Shown here piece by piece: positions 1 through 7,535 of a DNA stretch of 17,877 nucleotides (position 1 is its first letter; each line of letters begins with the position of its first letter). The DNA comes from Candidatus Omnitrophota bacterium (lineage in GTDB: Bacteria > Omnitrophota > Gorgyraeia > Gygaellales > Profunditerraquicolaceae), in contig JAQUKF010000011.1 of NCBI GenBank assembly GCA_028719265.1, positions 1 through 17,877 on the forward strand, given 5' to 3'. A program made the position numbers and the translations under genes. The notes under the pieces were generated by a model. It ran no database searches. It was not told the origin of the DNA and saw nothing but the letters and a program-made list of their open reading frames with translations.

Positions 1-1
1 T

Positions 2-553
2 CAGAAATACCCGGATTATCTCTGCCTGCAAAGCCAACTGGAATCGCTGAAGGGGAATAAATTCAAATCCCAGCGCGCCTCCTGCAACTATTTTGTGAAA
101 CACAATGATTTCGAAACAGGCAGGCTTAGGCCGGCAGATAAACCCGCCTGCCTTGCTTTGTTTGCTGAATGGGCCAGGTCCCGCAAGAAGAATTGCGAGG
201 ATGAGATTTACTGCGGGATGATCGAAGATAACCGCAAGGTAATCAGGGAGACTTTGGGTAATTACAGGCAGCTTGGTTTGGAGGGGATAGCGGTAAAGAT
301 CGACGGAAAATTAAAAGGGTTTACTTTCGGCTATCCTCTTAGCAAGGAGATATTTTGCGTGTTCTATGAAATAACCGATCTTTCCATAAAGGGTCTAGCC
401 CAATTCATTTTCCGCAAATTCAGTTCCATATTGAAAAAATACAATTACATAAATATTATGGACGATTCCGGGCTGGATAACTTACGTAAGGTAAAGCTTT
501 CTTACAAACCCAGGAGGCTTATCCCCTCCTATATCGTTACCAGGGATGCCTAA
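2..553 (+). CDS. DUF2156 protein (PG lysyltransferase C-terminal-like), 5' end missing
   Basis: The reading frame is open from base 2, so the gene begins outside the window; 183 C-terminal residues are visible. They match the DUF2156 / phosphatidylglycerol lysyltransferase C-terminal fold, a pair of GNAT-like acyltransferase domains. Visible family signatures are the GFTFGYPL strand (visible residues about 106-113), a YNYINIMDDSGLDNLRK segment (about 147-163) and the closing KLSYKPRRLIPSY (about 165-177). In this family the segment typically reads Y-x-x-I-N-x-x-D-x-G-x-x-x-L-R-K, then a tyrosine and a C-terminal 'L..Y'. No membrane segment is visible, so this resembles the soluble DUF2156 proteins more than full MprF. 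A GTG at base 95 lies inside the conserved domain and is not the start. The last 8 bases overlap the next gene, so the two are co-transcribed. The substrate cannot be read from the sequence. Confidence 0.85.
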   Translation, partial: QKYPDYLCLQSQLESLKGNKFKSQRASCNYFVKHNDFETGRLRPADKPACLALFAEWARSRKKNCEDEIYCGMIEDNRKVIRETLGNYRQLGLEGIAVKIDGKLKGFTFGYPLSKEIFCVFYEITDLSIKGLAQFIFRKFSSILKKYNYINIMDDSGLDNLRKVKLSYKPRRLIPSYIVTRDA

Positions 554-1367
554 GAATATCGACGAAATAGAGTTTACCATATTTGATACCGAGACAACGG
601 GTCTTAATCCCTCTTACGGAGACCGAATAGTTGAATTAGCGGGATTAAGGGTTAAGGGGGATAAAAGGTTAGCTGAATTTGACGAGCTGGTGAACCCCGG
701 CAGGAGCGTTTCTCCGGAGGCCTTTGCTGTAAATAAGATTACACCCGAAATGTTAAATGGCGCTCCGGATGTAAAAACAATAATACCCAGATTCCTTGAT
801 TTTATAGAGGGGAGTTACCTCTGTTCTTATAACGTGGAATTCGACCTCAATTTTCTTAATAATGAATTGAAAATTATAGGGTTGCCCGTGTTGGTGGGGG
901 GAGGGGCCTTTGATATATTGACCATGGCCCGGCGCCTTATGCCAAACCAGCAACGTTATTCCCTTTGGTTTATCGCCGATAAACTGGGGATTAAATCCAG
1001 GCAGAAGCACCGCGCCTTTTCGGATGTGGAAATGACCTGGGAGGTTTTTTGCAGGCTCAAAGAGACATGCAGGAATAAAGGGATTATGGATTTTTCCGAT
1101 TTTTCCAGACTTTTTGGCTTTAACCCCGCCTCTCTGAATGACTTTTCCCTTTTAAGGTTGTCGCAGATCGAGAAGGCGATAAGCTCCAGGGCGCGCCTGA
1201 GAATAAAATATTTATCCGCAAAAGGAGCGGGGGTTTCTTCCAGAGAGGTTATTCCCAGAGAGATACGCCAGGATGCAGGGGGGAGATATCTGATCGGCTA
1301 TTGCTGTTTGAAGAACGAGGAGCGTACCTTCAAGATAGATAATATCCTGGAGCTGGAGGTGGTTTGA
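546..1367 (+). CDS. DEDDh 3'-5' exonuclease (DnaQ-like) fused to a WYL domain
   Basis: This 273-residue protein has two parts. Residues about 8-172 form a DnaQ/PolC epsilon-type exonuclease with all acidic residues present: ExoI FDTETTGL (D14, E16), ExoII SYNVEFDLNFL (D100), and ExoIII HRAFSDVEMTWEVF (H155, D160), which defines the DEDDh class. Residues about 205-273 form a WYL domain: IEKAISSRARLRIKY, then GRYLIGYCCLKNEERTFKID. WYL domains are SH3-like folds that bind single-stranded nucleic acid or small ligands and regulate partner activity. The protein is predicted to be cytosolic and to remove nucleotides from 3' ends of DNA or RNA, with WYL as a sensor or DNA-guiding part. The ATG overlaps the upstream gene by 8 bases, with a weak AGG just before it. 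The length rules out a Pol III alpha subunit. The domains are clear; the physiological role is not. Confidence 0.9.
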   Translation: MPKNIDEIEFTIFDTETTGLNPSYGDRIVELAGLRVKGDKRLAEFDELVNPGRSVSPEAFAVNKITPEMLNGAPDVKTIIPRFLDFIEGSYLCSYNVEFDLNFLNNELKIIGLPVLVGGGAFDILTMARRLMPNQQRYSLWFIADKLGIKSRQKHRAFSDVEMTWEVFCRLKETCRNKGIMDFSDFSRLFGFNPASLNDFSLLRLSQIEKAISSRARLRIKYLSAKGAGVSSREVIPREIRQDAGGRYLIGYCCLKNEERTFKIDNILELEVV

Positions 1368-1377
1368 GAATATTGGG

Positions 1378-1406
1378 TTGAATTCGTTAAGGAATCCGGT
1401 TAGAAT
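1378..1406 (+). promoter_or_regulatory. Candidate sigma70-type promoter for the 1440-6824 operon
   Basis: TTGAAT (1378-1383) and TAGAAT (1401-1406) are separated by exactly 17 bases, inside the 72-base gap after the exonuclease gene. They match the -35 and -10 consensus at 4/6 and 5/6 positions. Transcription would start near 1413, giving a short leader. A GGAGA (1423-1427) lies 12 bases before the ATG at 1440. Confidence 0.45.
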
Positions 1407-1439
1407 AGTTAAAAAATAAAATGGAGATAAAGACAAAAG

Positions 1440-3407
1440 ATGTTTGGCAGGCGCAAGTATAATTTAGGGACAGAACGCAGGAAATACATACGTCTGGACA
1501 GCGTTTTTCCGGTGCAGTTCCGGCTGGAAACATTGGACGGCAAACAGGTTCTTTCCCCCTGGATACAGGGGTTTACCAATAATATCGGCCACGGAGGCAT
1601 CTGTTTGACGGTAAACGATCTTTCCCCGGAACTGATAGGGTTGGTTCAAGCGGGAAAGGTCAAGCTTGCCATAGAGATAAATATGCCTTTGAAGGGCAGG
1701 CCGGTGCGCGCATCCGTTTCTCTGGCTTGGACCAGGGAAGAGGGCGGTTTAAGCAAACGTTTGCTGCTTGGATTGGATTATGAAAATATTAATCCGGCGC
1801 AAAATGCGATGCTTATACGTTATGCCTGGGCAAAGAAACTTTTCCTTCCGTTTGTTGTTATGTCTGTTTTGATCCTGAGCCTCTTCGTAGGGGTTGACGC
1901 CTATTTGAATATGCAGCTGGTCCATAAGAATAAGATGTTGGTGGAGGAGCTTGTAGGGGTATTGCAGGAATCAAAAGGGGCGAAGCTGCGACTGGAACAG
2001 ATAACCCTGGAAAAAGATTCTTTACAGGGAAAAATAGAATCCTTGATCTCTCAAATCGAGGCTGCCTCTGAAAAAAAGAGCGAAGAGGTGCCGGCGGTAA
2101 TGGCTGCAAGAGTAAAACCTGCCCCTGCCGCAGCAGACAAAACGAGAGCATTAAATGAAATGATCATGAGGCTTGTCCAGGAAAGGGACTTGTTGCAGGC
2201 AAAGCTGGATGAACTTAAGGCAAACGAAAAGATGGCCCAGGAGGAAGCCCTGCGTCTTGAAAATAGAAAAACTGTCCTGGAGAAGGCGAATTTGGACAAG
2301 ATGTACCAGTGGTTTAAGATTCGCCAAAACCCGCGTACAGGGCTTGTAATGAGCTTTGAGGGAGATAAGGATATCGCCAGTTGGGCCTTTCTTTATGACC
2401 AGGCCCTGCTTATACAGGTTTATGATAAATTCTTAGATTTCGACAGGGCAAGGAGAATCCTTGATTTTCTTGCCAAGCGCGCAAAACGTGAAGACGGATG
2501 GTTCCTCAACGCTTATTATGTCAATGACGGCAGTCCGGCGGAATTTGTGTTGCATTGCGGTCCGAATATATGGCTGGGGCTTTCCATTGTTCAATATACC
2601 CAGGCTACCGGGGACAGGAAATATCTGCCGATAGCCGAGGAGATTGCCCGGAATATAATCAACCTGCAGAACTCCGATTCCGACAACGGTATCCGCGGAG
2701 GCCCTCAAATGCCCTGGTATTCTACGGAACACCATTTGGACGCCTACGCTTTATATAAGATGCTCGCTAAAGTCACCGGCATGAACCAGTATGAACAGGC
2801 TGCGGATAAGACGCTTGGATGGTTGTTGCGGCATACCTATGACAAACAGGAGTTGCCGGTTAAGCGGGGCAAGGGAGATTCTACTATTGCCACGGATACT
2901 TATGCCTGGTCGGTCGCGGCCATTGGTCCAGAAAAACTGAAAGCCATAGGGATGGACCCCGATAAAATACTGGAATTCGTTGAAGAGAATTGTCTGGTAG
3001 AGGTTAATTTTGTCCGTCCCGGAGGGCAGGTGGTGAAGGTGAAGGGTTTTGATTTTGCCCCCCAGCGCCATGTCTCCCGGGGAGGGGTTGTTTCGAGTGA
3101 ATGGACGGCCCAGATGGTCGTATCGTTCAAGATAATGGCGGATTATTATCTTAAAAAAGGGCAGATGGACAAGGCTGTTGTTTACCTCAACAAGGCCGAT
3201 AATTATCTTGCACAGCTGGGTAAGATGATTATTTCCAGCCCCTCTCCTTCCGGGCAGGGGGAAGGATGCCTGCCTTATGCCACTCAGGATTATGTAGATA
3301 CCGGGCACGGCTGGATGACGCCAAAAGGTAAACATACGGGTTCGGTTTCGGGTACTGCCTATACTATTTTCGCTTACTACGGTATTAACCCTTTAGAGCT
3401 TAAATGA
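1440..3407 (+). CDS. PilZ - TM - coiled coil - alpha/alpha-toroid (six-hairpin) protein
   Basis: This 655-residue protein has four parts. Residues about 11-125 look like PilZ, the c-di-GMP receptor fold: RRKYIR gives the RxxxR motif (R14, R18), and NNIGHGGICL (47-56) stands for (D/N)xSxxG, with Gly in place of Ser. One membrane helix follows at about 133-157. Charged heptad-rich coiled coils occupy about 160-210 and 236-288, separated by an Ala/Pro-rich stretch. Residues about 286-655 are helical with W/Y/H-rich loops (WAFLYDQALLIQVY, EDGWFLNAYY, WYSTEHHLDAYALYKML, EWTAQMVVSF, DTGHGWMTPKG), the pattern of six-hairpin glycosidase or epimerase-like toroids. By topology PilZ is cytosolic and the toroid periplasmic. 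I infer a c-di-GMP-linked protein acting on exopolysaccharide; neither substrate nor activity is shown. The next gene starts within its stop codon (ATGA). Confidence 0.75.
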   Translation: MFGRRKYNLGTERRKYIRLDSVFPVQFRLETLDGKQVLSPWIQGFTNNIGHGGICLTVNDLSPELIGLVQAGKVKLAIEINMPLKGRPVRASVSLAWTREEGGLSKRLLLGLDYENINPAQNAMLIRYAWAKKLFLPFVVMSVLILSLFVGVDAYLNMQLVHKNKMLVEELVGVLQESKGAKLRLEQITLEKDSLQGKIESLISQIEAASEKKSEEVPAVMAARVKPAPAAADKTRALNEMIMRLVQERDLLQAKLDELKANEKMAQEEALRLENRKTVLEKANLDKMYQWFKIRQNPRTGLVMSFEGDKDIASWAFLYDQALLIQVYDKFLDFDRARRILDFLAKRAKREDGWFLNAYYVNDGSPAEFVLHCGPNIWLGLSIVQYTQATGDRKYLPIAEEIARNIINLQNSDSDNGIRGGPQMPWYSTEHHLDAYALYKMLAKVTGMNQYEQAADKTLGWLLRHTYDKQELPVKRGKGDSTIATDTYAWSVAAIGPEKLKAIGMDPDKILEFVEENCLVEVNFVRPGGQVVKVKGFDFAPQRHVSRGGVVSSEWTAQMVVSFKIMADYYLKKGQMDKAVVYLNKADNYLAQLGKMIISSPSPSGQGEGCLPYATQDYVDTGHGWMTPKGKHTGSVSGTAYTIFAYYGINPLELK

Positions 3408-4060
3408 TCTACCCATCCGGCACAGGGAGCAGGATAAACCGTATTTTCGAACGGCTTTACTCTCATTTCGGTCCGCAGCATTGGTGGCCTGCCGACAGCT
3501 CTTTTGAGGTGATCATCGGGGCCATACTTACGCAGAACACCAGTTGGTCCAATGTGGAAAAGGCTATTTCGGCTATTAAGAAGGCCGGATGTTTGAATCC
3601 CCGGGCGCTTTTCAAATGTCCGCATCGTAAACTCGCCAGATTGATAAAAAGCACCGGTTATTATAATCTCAAGGCCAAAAGACTCAGGAGCTTTCTTGAG
3701 TTCTTCTTCGGGGCATATTCAGCGGATATAAGCCGCATGGGCAGGAGGGATTTAAAGACTTTACGCCGGCAGTTGCTCGAAGTAAAGGGGATAGGTCCGG
3801 AAACCGCAGATTCCATACTGCTTTATGCCTTAAACAAGCCGGTATTCGTTATCGATGCTTATACCAAAAGAATGCTTTGCCGCCACCACATTCTTGGCAA
3901 GGATGCCAGTTATGAACAGTCCCAGGATCTTTTTATGCGCAGCCTTAAGAATGACCGGAAGTTGTTTAATGAATATCATGCCCTTATAGTAAAAATGGGC
4001 AAGGAATATTGCCGTAAGCGCAATCCCCGGTGCAAGGAGTGTCCTATCCATGGTCAATAA
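3404..4060 (+). CDS. COG2231 endonuclease III-related HhH-GPD DNA glycosylase (MagIII-like)
   Basis: This 218-residue protein has the COG2231 pattern: HFGPQHWWPADSSFEVIIGA near residues 21-40, ILTQNTSWSNVEKAI (41-55), the helix-hairpin-helix VKGIGPETADSILLYAL (127-143) and the catalytic aspartate in VFVIDAYTKR (D151). At the position of the Nth Schiff-base lysine in the hairpin there is E133, so a simple glycosylase without lyase activity is expected, as in H. pylori MagIII, a 3-methyladenine glycosylase of the same group. The C-terminus has C203, C210 and C213 in iron-sulfur loop spacing (C-x6-C-x2-C), but the protein ends five residues later, without the fourth cysteine. It overlaps the upstream stop by 4 bases and the next gene by 11. 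Role: base excision of damaged, possibly alkylated, DNA. The family call is strong; the substrate is inferred. Confidence 0.88.
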   Translation: MIYPSGTGSRINRIFERLYSHFGPQHWWPADSSFEVIIGAILTQNTSWSNVEKAISAIKKAGCLNPRALFKCPHRKLARLIKSTGYYNLKAKRLRSFLEFFFGAYSADISRMGRRDLKTLRRQLLEVKGIGPETADSILLYALNKPVFVIDAYTKRMLCRHHILGKDASYEQSQDLFMRSLKNDRKLFNEYHALIVKMGKEYCRKRNPRCKECPIHGQ

Positions 4061-5177
4061 AGAACGCCTGGCGCAGACAATCAAGAAGCTTATTTCTTTC
4101 GATTCCCAGAATCCTCCCGGGAACGAAAGGGAGATTGCGTATTTTGTCGGGTCTTATTTGCGTTCCCTCGGTCTCAAGACCAGGATTTATTCATTCAGAA
4201 AAAACAGGGATAATGTATTGGCAGTTCTTAAAGGCAGAAGCAGCCGCTCGCTTTTGTTTACCCCGCATTTAGATACTGTGCCGGCTGGTAAAAGCTGGAA
4301 AACCGACCCGTTTAATGCTAAGATTGTCGGAGACAGGATTTACGGGCTTGGCGCCACAGACTGCAAAGGTAATCTGGCCAGTCTGCTGGAGGCCCTGCAT
4401 TCGATAGTCGAAGAAGGGGTGAAATTAGATTATGATGTGATATTCGCGGCTACTGCCGATGAAGAATGCGGTTCTTCCCTGGGGCTTATACCATTACTTG
4501 AACGTCGTATATTGAAGGCGGATGCGGCAGTGGTCCTGGACGCCGATGGTTTTGAAATCGTAGTCACCCAAAAGGGGCTTATGCATCTAAAGGTTTGTAT
4601 CCGGGGGAAGAAGGCTCATGGTGCGTATCCCTGGTTAGGGGTTAATGCCATAGACATGGCGGCCAAGGTTATCGTGGATCTTAAAAACAGGCTGCCATCA
4701 TATAAGAAGAATAAATATTTACGCCCGCCCACGATCAATGTGGGTACGATAAGCGGAGGAGATAAGGTAAATGTAGTAAGCGACTGGTGTCAGATCGGCC
4801 TGGACTGCAGGTTTCTGCCGGGGAGTTCGGGAAAAGAGATCCTGGCTTACTTAAAAAAGGTCATTTCCAGGCATGCCAAGGATTTCAGGATCGAGGTCCA
4901 GTGGGTGCAGGCTCCTTATTGCATAGACGTGAAACATCCCCTGGTCAAAGGATTGTCGGAGGCGATGAAAGGCCTGGGGATCAGTCCCCGTATCAGCGGT
5001 TCGGAGGGGGCAACCGTAATAACTTTTCTTAAAGAGAATGGCATTCCCGCGGTAGCCACAGGATTCGGTGCCTGCGGCTGTGCGCATGCGTCGGATGAAT
5101 ATGCGCGTTTGGGCAGTTTGCATAAAGGGGCGCAAGTGCTGGTTTCCTTCCTGAAGAATTATAAATTTAACCAATAA
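4050..5177 (+). CDS. M20 family zinc metallopeptidase (ArgE/DapE/carboxypeptidase G2-like)
   Basis: This 375-residue protein is a normal-length M20 enzyme. Metal-site residues are visible in order: H73 and D75 in TPHLDTVPAG, the bridging D104 in GATDCKGN, the catalytic base and ligand pair E138-E139 in ATADEECGSS, D164 in VVLDADGF, and H346 near the C-terminus in CGCAHASDEY. The lid/dimerisation domain covers about 176-290, with H190 in KAHGAYP donated across the dimer. These enzymes hydrolyse an N-acyl or amide bond on small peptides or amino-acid conjugates in the cytosol. The motifs do not decide between deacetylase, desuccinylase and dipeptidase. The start is supported by AGGAG at 4035-4039, ten bases before the ATG, inside the upstream gene. 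No arginine or lysine pathway genes are adjacent, so a specific name is not justified. Confidence 0.9.
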   Translation: MVNKERLAQTIKKLISFDSQNPPGNEREIAYFVGSYLRSLGLKTRIYSFRKNRDNVLAVLKGRSSRSLLFTPHLDTVPAGKSWKTDPFNAKIVGDRIYGLGATDCKGNLASLLEALHSIVEEGVKLDYDVIFAATADEECGSSLGLIPLLERRILKADAAVVLDADGFEIVVTQKGLMHLKVCIRGKKAHGAYPWLGVNAIDMAAKVIVDLKNRLPSYKKNKYLRPPTINVGTISGGDKVNVVSDWCQIGLDCRFLPGSSGKEILAYLKKVISRHAKDFRIEVQWVQAPYCIDVKHPLVKGLSEAMKGLGISPRISGSEGATVITFLKENGIPAVATGFGACGCAHASDEYARLGSLHKGAQVLVSFLKNYKFNQ

Positions 5178-5192
5178 CAGGAGAAAATGGAG

Positions 5193-6176
5193 ATGATAAA
5201 ATTATCCAAAAAACCCCGGCTCAAGAAGCCTTATCTTATTGTCGCCTGGCCCGGTATGGGGGAGGTGGCTTTTAAGGCCGCTTCTTATCTGGTCGAGGAG
5301 CTTAAGGCCCAGGAATTTGCCGAGATCAAGTCGGAAGAATTCTTTTATCTTACCGGCAGTATAGTACAATCCGGGATACTGGAAACCCCGCAGCTTCCAC
5401 AGGGGAAATTCTATTACTGGAAAAATCCCTTGGCAAAGCGTTCCGGTTCAGGGAGAAATGATCTGGTAATTTTCTTAAGCAATGCCCAGCCGGATCTGGC
5501 TAAGGCGGATAACTATGCCAAAGCGATTATTGATTTGGCTAAGATGCTTGGAGTAGAGACAATCGTCAGTTTTGCCTCTATGCCCCAGCCGACCGACCAT
5601 ACCCAGCCTTCGCGGATTTGGTTTGCGGCAACAGACCAGAAAACAAAGGAAATATTAAGCGGGTATAATTTCGGGGTATTGGGAGACGGCCAGATAAGCG
5701 GCATGAACGGACTTTTCCTGGGGCTTGCCAAGAAGGCAGGGTTGAAAGGTTTCTGCCTGTTAGGCGATATCCCCCTTTATACCATACAGATCGAAAACCC
5801 CAAGGCTTCCGCCGCAGTATTGTCCGGGTTGGGGAAGGTATTGAATATGCAGATAAACGTGCAGCCTCTGCAGGATCAGGCCCAGGTGATGGAAAACGAG
5901 ATAAATAAATTGCTGGATTATTTGAAACTGGGCAGTTCCGGGCAGTCTTCTCCCATCGGGGAAGAAGAGGTGGAGTTGATCAAGAAGACCTTAAGCCAGC
6001 TTACCAAGCTGCCTGCCTCGGTAAAAGAAAGGATAGAGAGGCTTTTCGAGGAAAGCCGCCTGGATATTGCCAAAGCCAGCGAATTAAAGGTGGAATTGGA
6101 TAAATGGAACGTTTATAAAGAATACGAAGACCGTTTCCTGGATTTGTTCAGGAAAAGCAAGGATAAAGGGAATTAA
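5193..6176 (+). CDS. PAC2 (proteasome assembly chaperone 2-like) family protein
   Basis: From the ATG at 5193 the protein has 327 residues. The PAC2 domain spans about 13-215 and opens with the typical PYLIVAWPGMGEVAFKAASYL. It continues through DLVIFLSNAQPD, ETIVSFASMPQPTDHTQPSR, a GDGQISGMNGLFLGLAKKAG segment and GFCLLGDIPLYTIQIENPKA. The last 90 residues are acidic, helical and likely coiled (EEVELIKKTL onward). PAC2 proteins occur in archaea, many bacteria and eukaryotic proteasome assembly; the bacterial function is not established and no proteasome gene is nearby. AGGAG at 5179-5183 is only 3 bases from an ATG at 5187 but 9 from the ATG at 5193, so 5193 is preferred; the other start adds two residues. 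It lies between the M20 and HAD genes in the same operon. The family is clear, the function unknown. Confidence 0.85.
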   Translation: MIKLSKKPRLKKPYLIVAWPGMGEVAFKAASYLVEELKAQEFAEIKSEEFFYLTGSIVQSGILETPQLPQGKFYYWKNPLAKRSGSGRNDLVIFLSNAQPDLAKADNYAKAIIDLAKMLGVETIVSFASMPQPTDHTQPSRIWFAATDQKTKEILSGYNFGVLGDGQISGMNGLFLGLAKKAGLKGFCLLGDIPLYTIQIENPKASAAVLSGLGKVLNMQINVQPLQDQAQVMENEINKLLDYLKLGSSGQSSPIGEEEVELIKKTLSQLTKLPASVKERIERLFEESRLDIAKASELKVELDKWNVYKEYEDRFLDLFRKSKDKGN

Positions 6177-6179
6177 CGG

Positions 6180-6824
6180 ATGCCCGCAGGCAGTATAAAA
6201 GTCGTACTTTTTGACCTGGGCAACGTTTTGGTGGATTTTGACTTTGGCCCTGCGGCCAGGAGGCTTTCGGGTTTCTGCGGGCAAAGCAGTTCCGGGATCC
6301 TCAAGGCCTTCTTTGACTCCAGGACTACCGGGAGTTTTGAAAAAGGCAGCCTTTCCGCAGAGGAATTCTACCGATTGATGAAGGATGAGATGCGTTTTAA
6401 CCTCGGTTATGAATCCTTTGTCTCTATCTGGAACGAGGTTTTTTTCTTCACTCCAGCGAACCGGCAAGTATATCATATTGCCAGCTCTCTTAAGGAAAAG
6501 TACCGTATCGCACTGCTTTCCAATACCAATCTTCTGCATTACAGATACCTTAAGGAGAACTTTCCGGTTTTTGATATTTTCGAGAGACAATTCTTATCTT
6601 TTGAGATCGGCTCATCCAAACCCGAGAAAGAGATATACCAGGCGGTAATAGAGAATATGGGTGTGCCTGCGGAGGACATTTTTTATACCGATGACCGCGA
6701 CGACCTGGTAAGAGCGGGTGCCTCTTGCGGATTTAAAAGTTTTATTTTCAAAGGGCCCAAAAAATTGGTCGAGGATTTAACCGGACAAGGCGTATTACTG
6801 GCCCCTGGCCGGGAACCCGGTTAA
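6180..6824 (+). CDS. HAD-superfamily phosphatase, YihX-like (subfamily IA)
   Basis: This 214-residue protein carries all four HAD motifs: motif I VVLFDLGNVLVDFDF with nucleophile D12, motif II ALLSNTN (S114), motif III SSKPEKEIY (K147) and motif IV FYTDDRDD (D171-D172). The second motif I position is Gly (D12-L-G14), as in E. coli YihX, an alpha-glucose-1-phosphate phosphatase that also begins FDLGNVIVDIDF. The helical cap lies at about residues 23-95. It is predicted to be a cytosolic hydrolase of a sugar phosphate or similar metabolite; the cap does not reveal the substrate. It starts 3 bases after the PAC2 stop codon, so it is the last gene of the operon. No strong ribosome site is visible, consistent with translational coupling. 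Haloacid dehalogenase activity is less likely given the YihX-type motif I. Confidence 0.87.
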   Translation: MPAGSIKVVLFDLGNVLVDFDFGPAARRLSGFCGQSSSGILKAFFDSRTTGSFEKGSLSAEEFYRLMKDEMRFNLGYESFVSIWNEVFFFTPANRQVYHIASSLKEKYRIALLSNTNLLHYRYLKENFPVFDIFERQFLSFEIGSSKPEKEIYQAVIENMGVPAEDIFYTDDRDDLVRAGASCGFKSFIFKGPKKLVEDLTGQGVLLAPGREPG

Positions 6825-6854
6825 CCCAAGGTTTGCGCCAGCCGAATTAATCGG

Positions 6855-6882
6855 TTGACAAACACGGGAAAATTGCTATTAT
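6855..6882 (+). promoter_or_regulatory. Sigma70-type promoter for the small secreted protein
   Basis: A perfect TTGACA (6855-6860) is followed after 16 bases by TATTAT (6877-6882). A second TATTAT overlaps at 6880-6885 with a 19-base spacer. It sits in the 121-base gap before the gene at 6946 and is the best consensus promoter in the window. The leader would be about 55 bases. Confidence 0.7.
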
Positions 6883-6930
6883 TATTGTATTGATACGACA
6901 TCTCTTGATAAAATATTATTCAAAAATAGA

Positions 6931-6936
6931 AGGAGG
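6931..6936 (+). promoter_or_regulatory. Strong Shine-Dalgarno site
   Basis: A full AGGAGG lies nine bases before the ATG at 6946. It is the strongest ribosome site in the window and, with the promoter and terminator, suggests high expression. Confidence 0.8.
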
Positions 6937-6945
6937 CGAATTGAA

Positions 6946-7335
6946 ATGAAGAAAGCATTTTTTGTACTTATGGCTCTTTGTTTTATAGGTTCCTTGGCCT
7001 TCGCTCAAGAGGTAACACAGTCTTCCGATACCGCTCCTACGCCCGAACCGATAGGTTTAGTCGGATACATCGTCGATACCTCAAGCCTCTGTGCAAATCT
7101 GAATAATATGGATAAATTTTTGAAGACATACAGCAAAGAGGATGCCTTGAAGCCGGAGAACCTGAACAGGGGGTATTCTGTTTATGCGAATAATCAGGGT
7201 TTCCCCCTTAATAAAGAATCAAGCGCCAAAATCGGGGAATTCCTTAAGGATCCCAATAATGGTTTGAAAGTAAGGGTTAGCGCCAGGCAGGACGGTGAAG
7301 CGTTGAATGTAGTTTCAATCGAAAATCGGGAATGA
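6946..7335 (+). CDS. Small secreted protein, unknown function
   Basis: This 129-residue protein starts with a classical signal peptide: MKK, a hydrophobic core, and AFA before Gln, so cleavage after residue 20 is expected. The absence of a lipobox makes it a soluble periplasmic or exported protein with about 109 mature residues. A short Pro/Thr/Ser linker (about 24-35) leads into a compact domain with VGYIVDTSSLC near the start, RGYSVYANNQGFPLNKESSAKIGEFL (about 66-91) and a closing beta pair LKVRVSARQDGEALNVVSIE. This order resembles small secreted beta-barrel proteins of the DUF5818 kind (GYLVD..C, then Y.L.., then G..VKV.G...G..I.V..I). That resemblance is by eye and uncertain. One cysteine (C41) is present, so there is no internal disulfide. 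It is a single-gene unit with its own promoter, strong ribosome site and terminator. Confidence 0.8.
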   Translation: MKKAFFVLMALCFIGSLAFAQEVTQSSDTAPTPEPIGLVGYIVDTSSLCANLNNMDKFLKTYSKEDALKPENLNRGYSVYANNQGFPLNKESSAKIGEFLKDPNNGLKVRVSARQDGEALNVVSIENRE

Positions 7336-7355
7336 CCTTGTTCCTTAATTTCTAT

Positions 7356-7395
7356 AAAAAATCTTCTCTCTGAAAAGGGAGAAGATTTTTTATTT
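7356..7395 (+). terminator. Rho-independent terminator
   Basis: A 15-base-pair stem joins 7356-7370 (AAAAAATCTTCTCTC) and 7377-7391 (GGGAGAAGATTTTTT) with one G-U pair and a 6-base loop TGAAAA, and the T-run continues to 7395. It ends the secreted-protein unit 20 bases after its stop codon. The A-run on the left arm could also stop transcription from the other side. Confidence 0.85.
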
Positions 7396-7433
7396 ATGCC
7401 GCGAATCTGTAAGTTCAAAATCCCCGTCTCTGT

Positions 7434-7462
7434 TTGCGCTCAGGGAAAATCAGGACTATCAA
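7434..7462 (+). promoter_or_regulatory. Possible promoter of the carbamoyltransferase cluster
   Basis: TTGCGC (7434-7439) and TATCAA (7457-7462) are spaced by 17 bases in the gap between the terminator and the PP-loop gene. The match is partial (3/6 and 4/6), but transcription must begin here if the terminator at 7356 works. AGGAG at 7523-7527, eight bases before the ATG at 7536, is a good ribosome site. Confidence 0.3.
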
Positions 7463-7535
7463 TATTAAGCCCGGATAGTTAATTAATATCGAATATGTTT
7501 CTTATTTTGGTACTGGTCGCCAAGGAGCTATTGTT

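Noticed and set aside
95..553. GTG at 95 as the start of the first gene
   Set aside because: The frame is open to base 2 and the DUF2156 similarity begins before 95, so the gene is cut by the window edge.
1421..1462. Short ATG frame just before the PilZ gene
   Set aside because: Thirteen codons, out of frame with the PilZ start, no own ribosome site; most likely chance.
2751..3335. 194-residue open frame on the - strand
   Set aside because: Lies entirely opposite the well-supported PilZ/toroid gene, has no family motifs and no ribosome site; it is a shadow of the coding strand.
6809..6820. CCGGGAACCCGG palindrome at the end of the HAD gene as a terminator
   Set aside because: The loop would be only two bases, it overlaps the coding end and no T-run follows.
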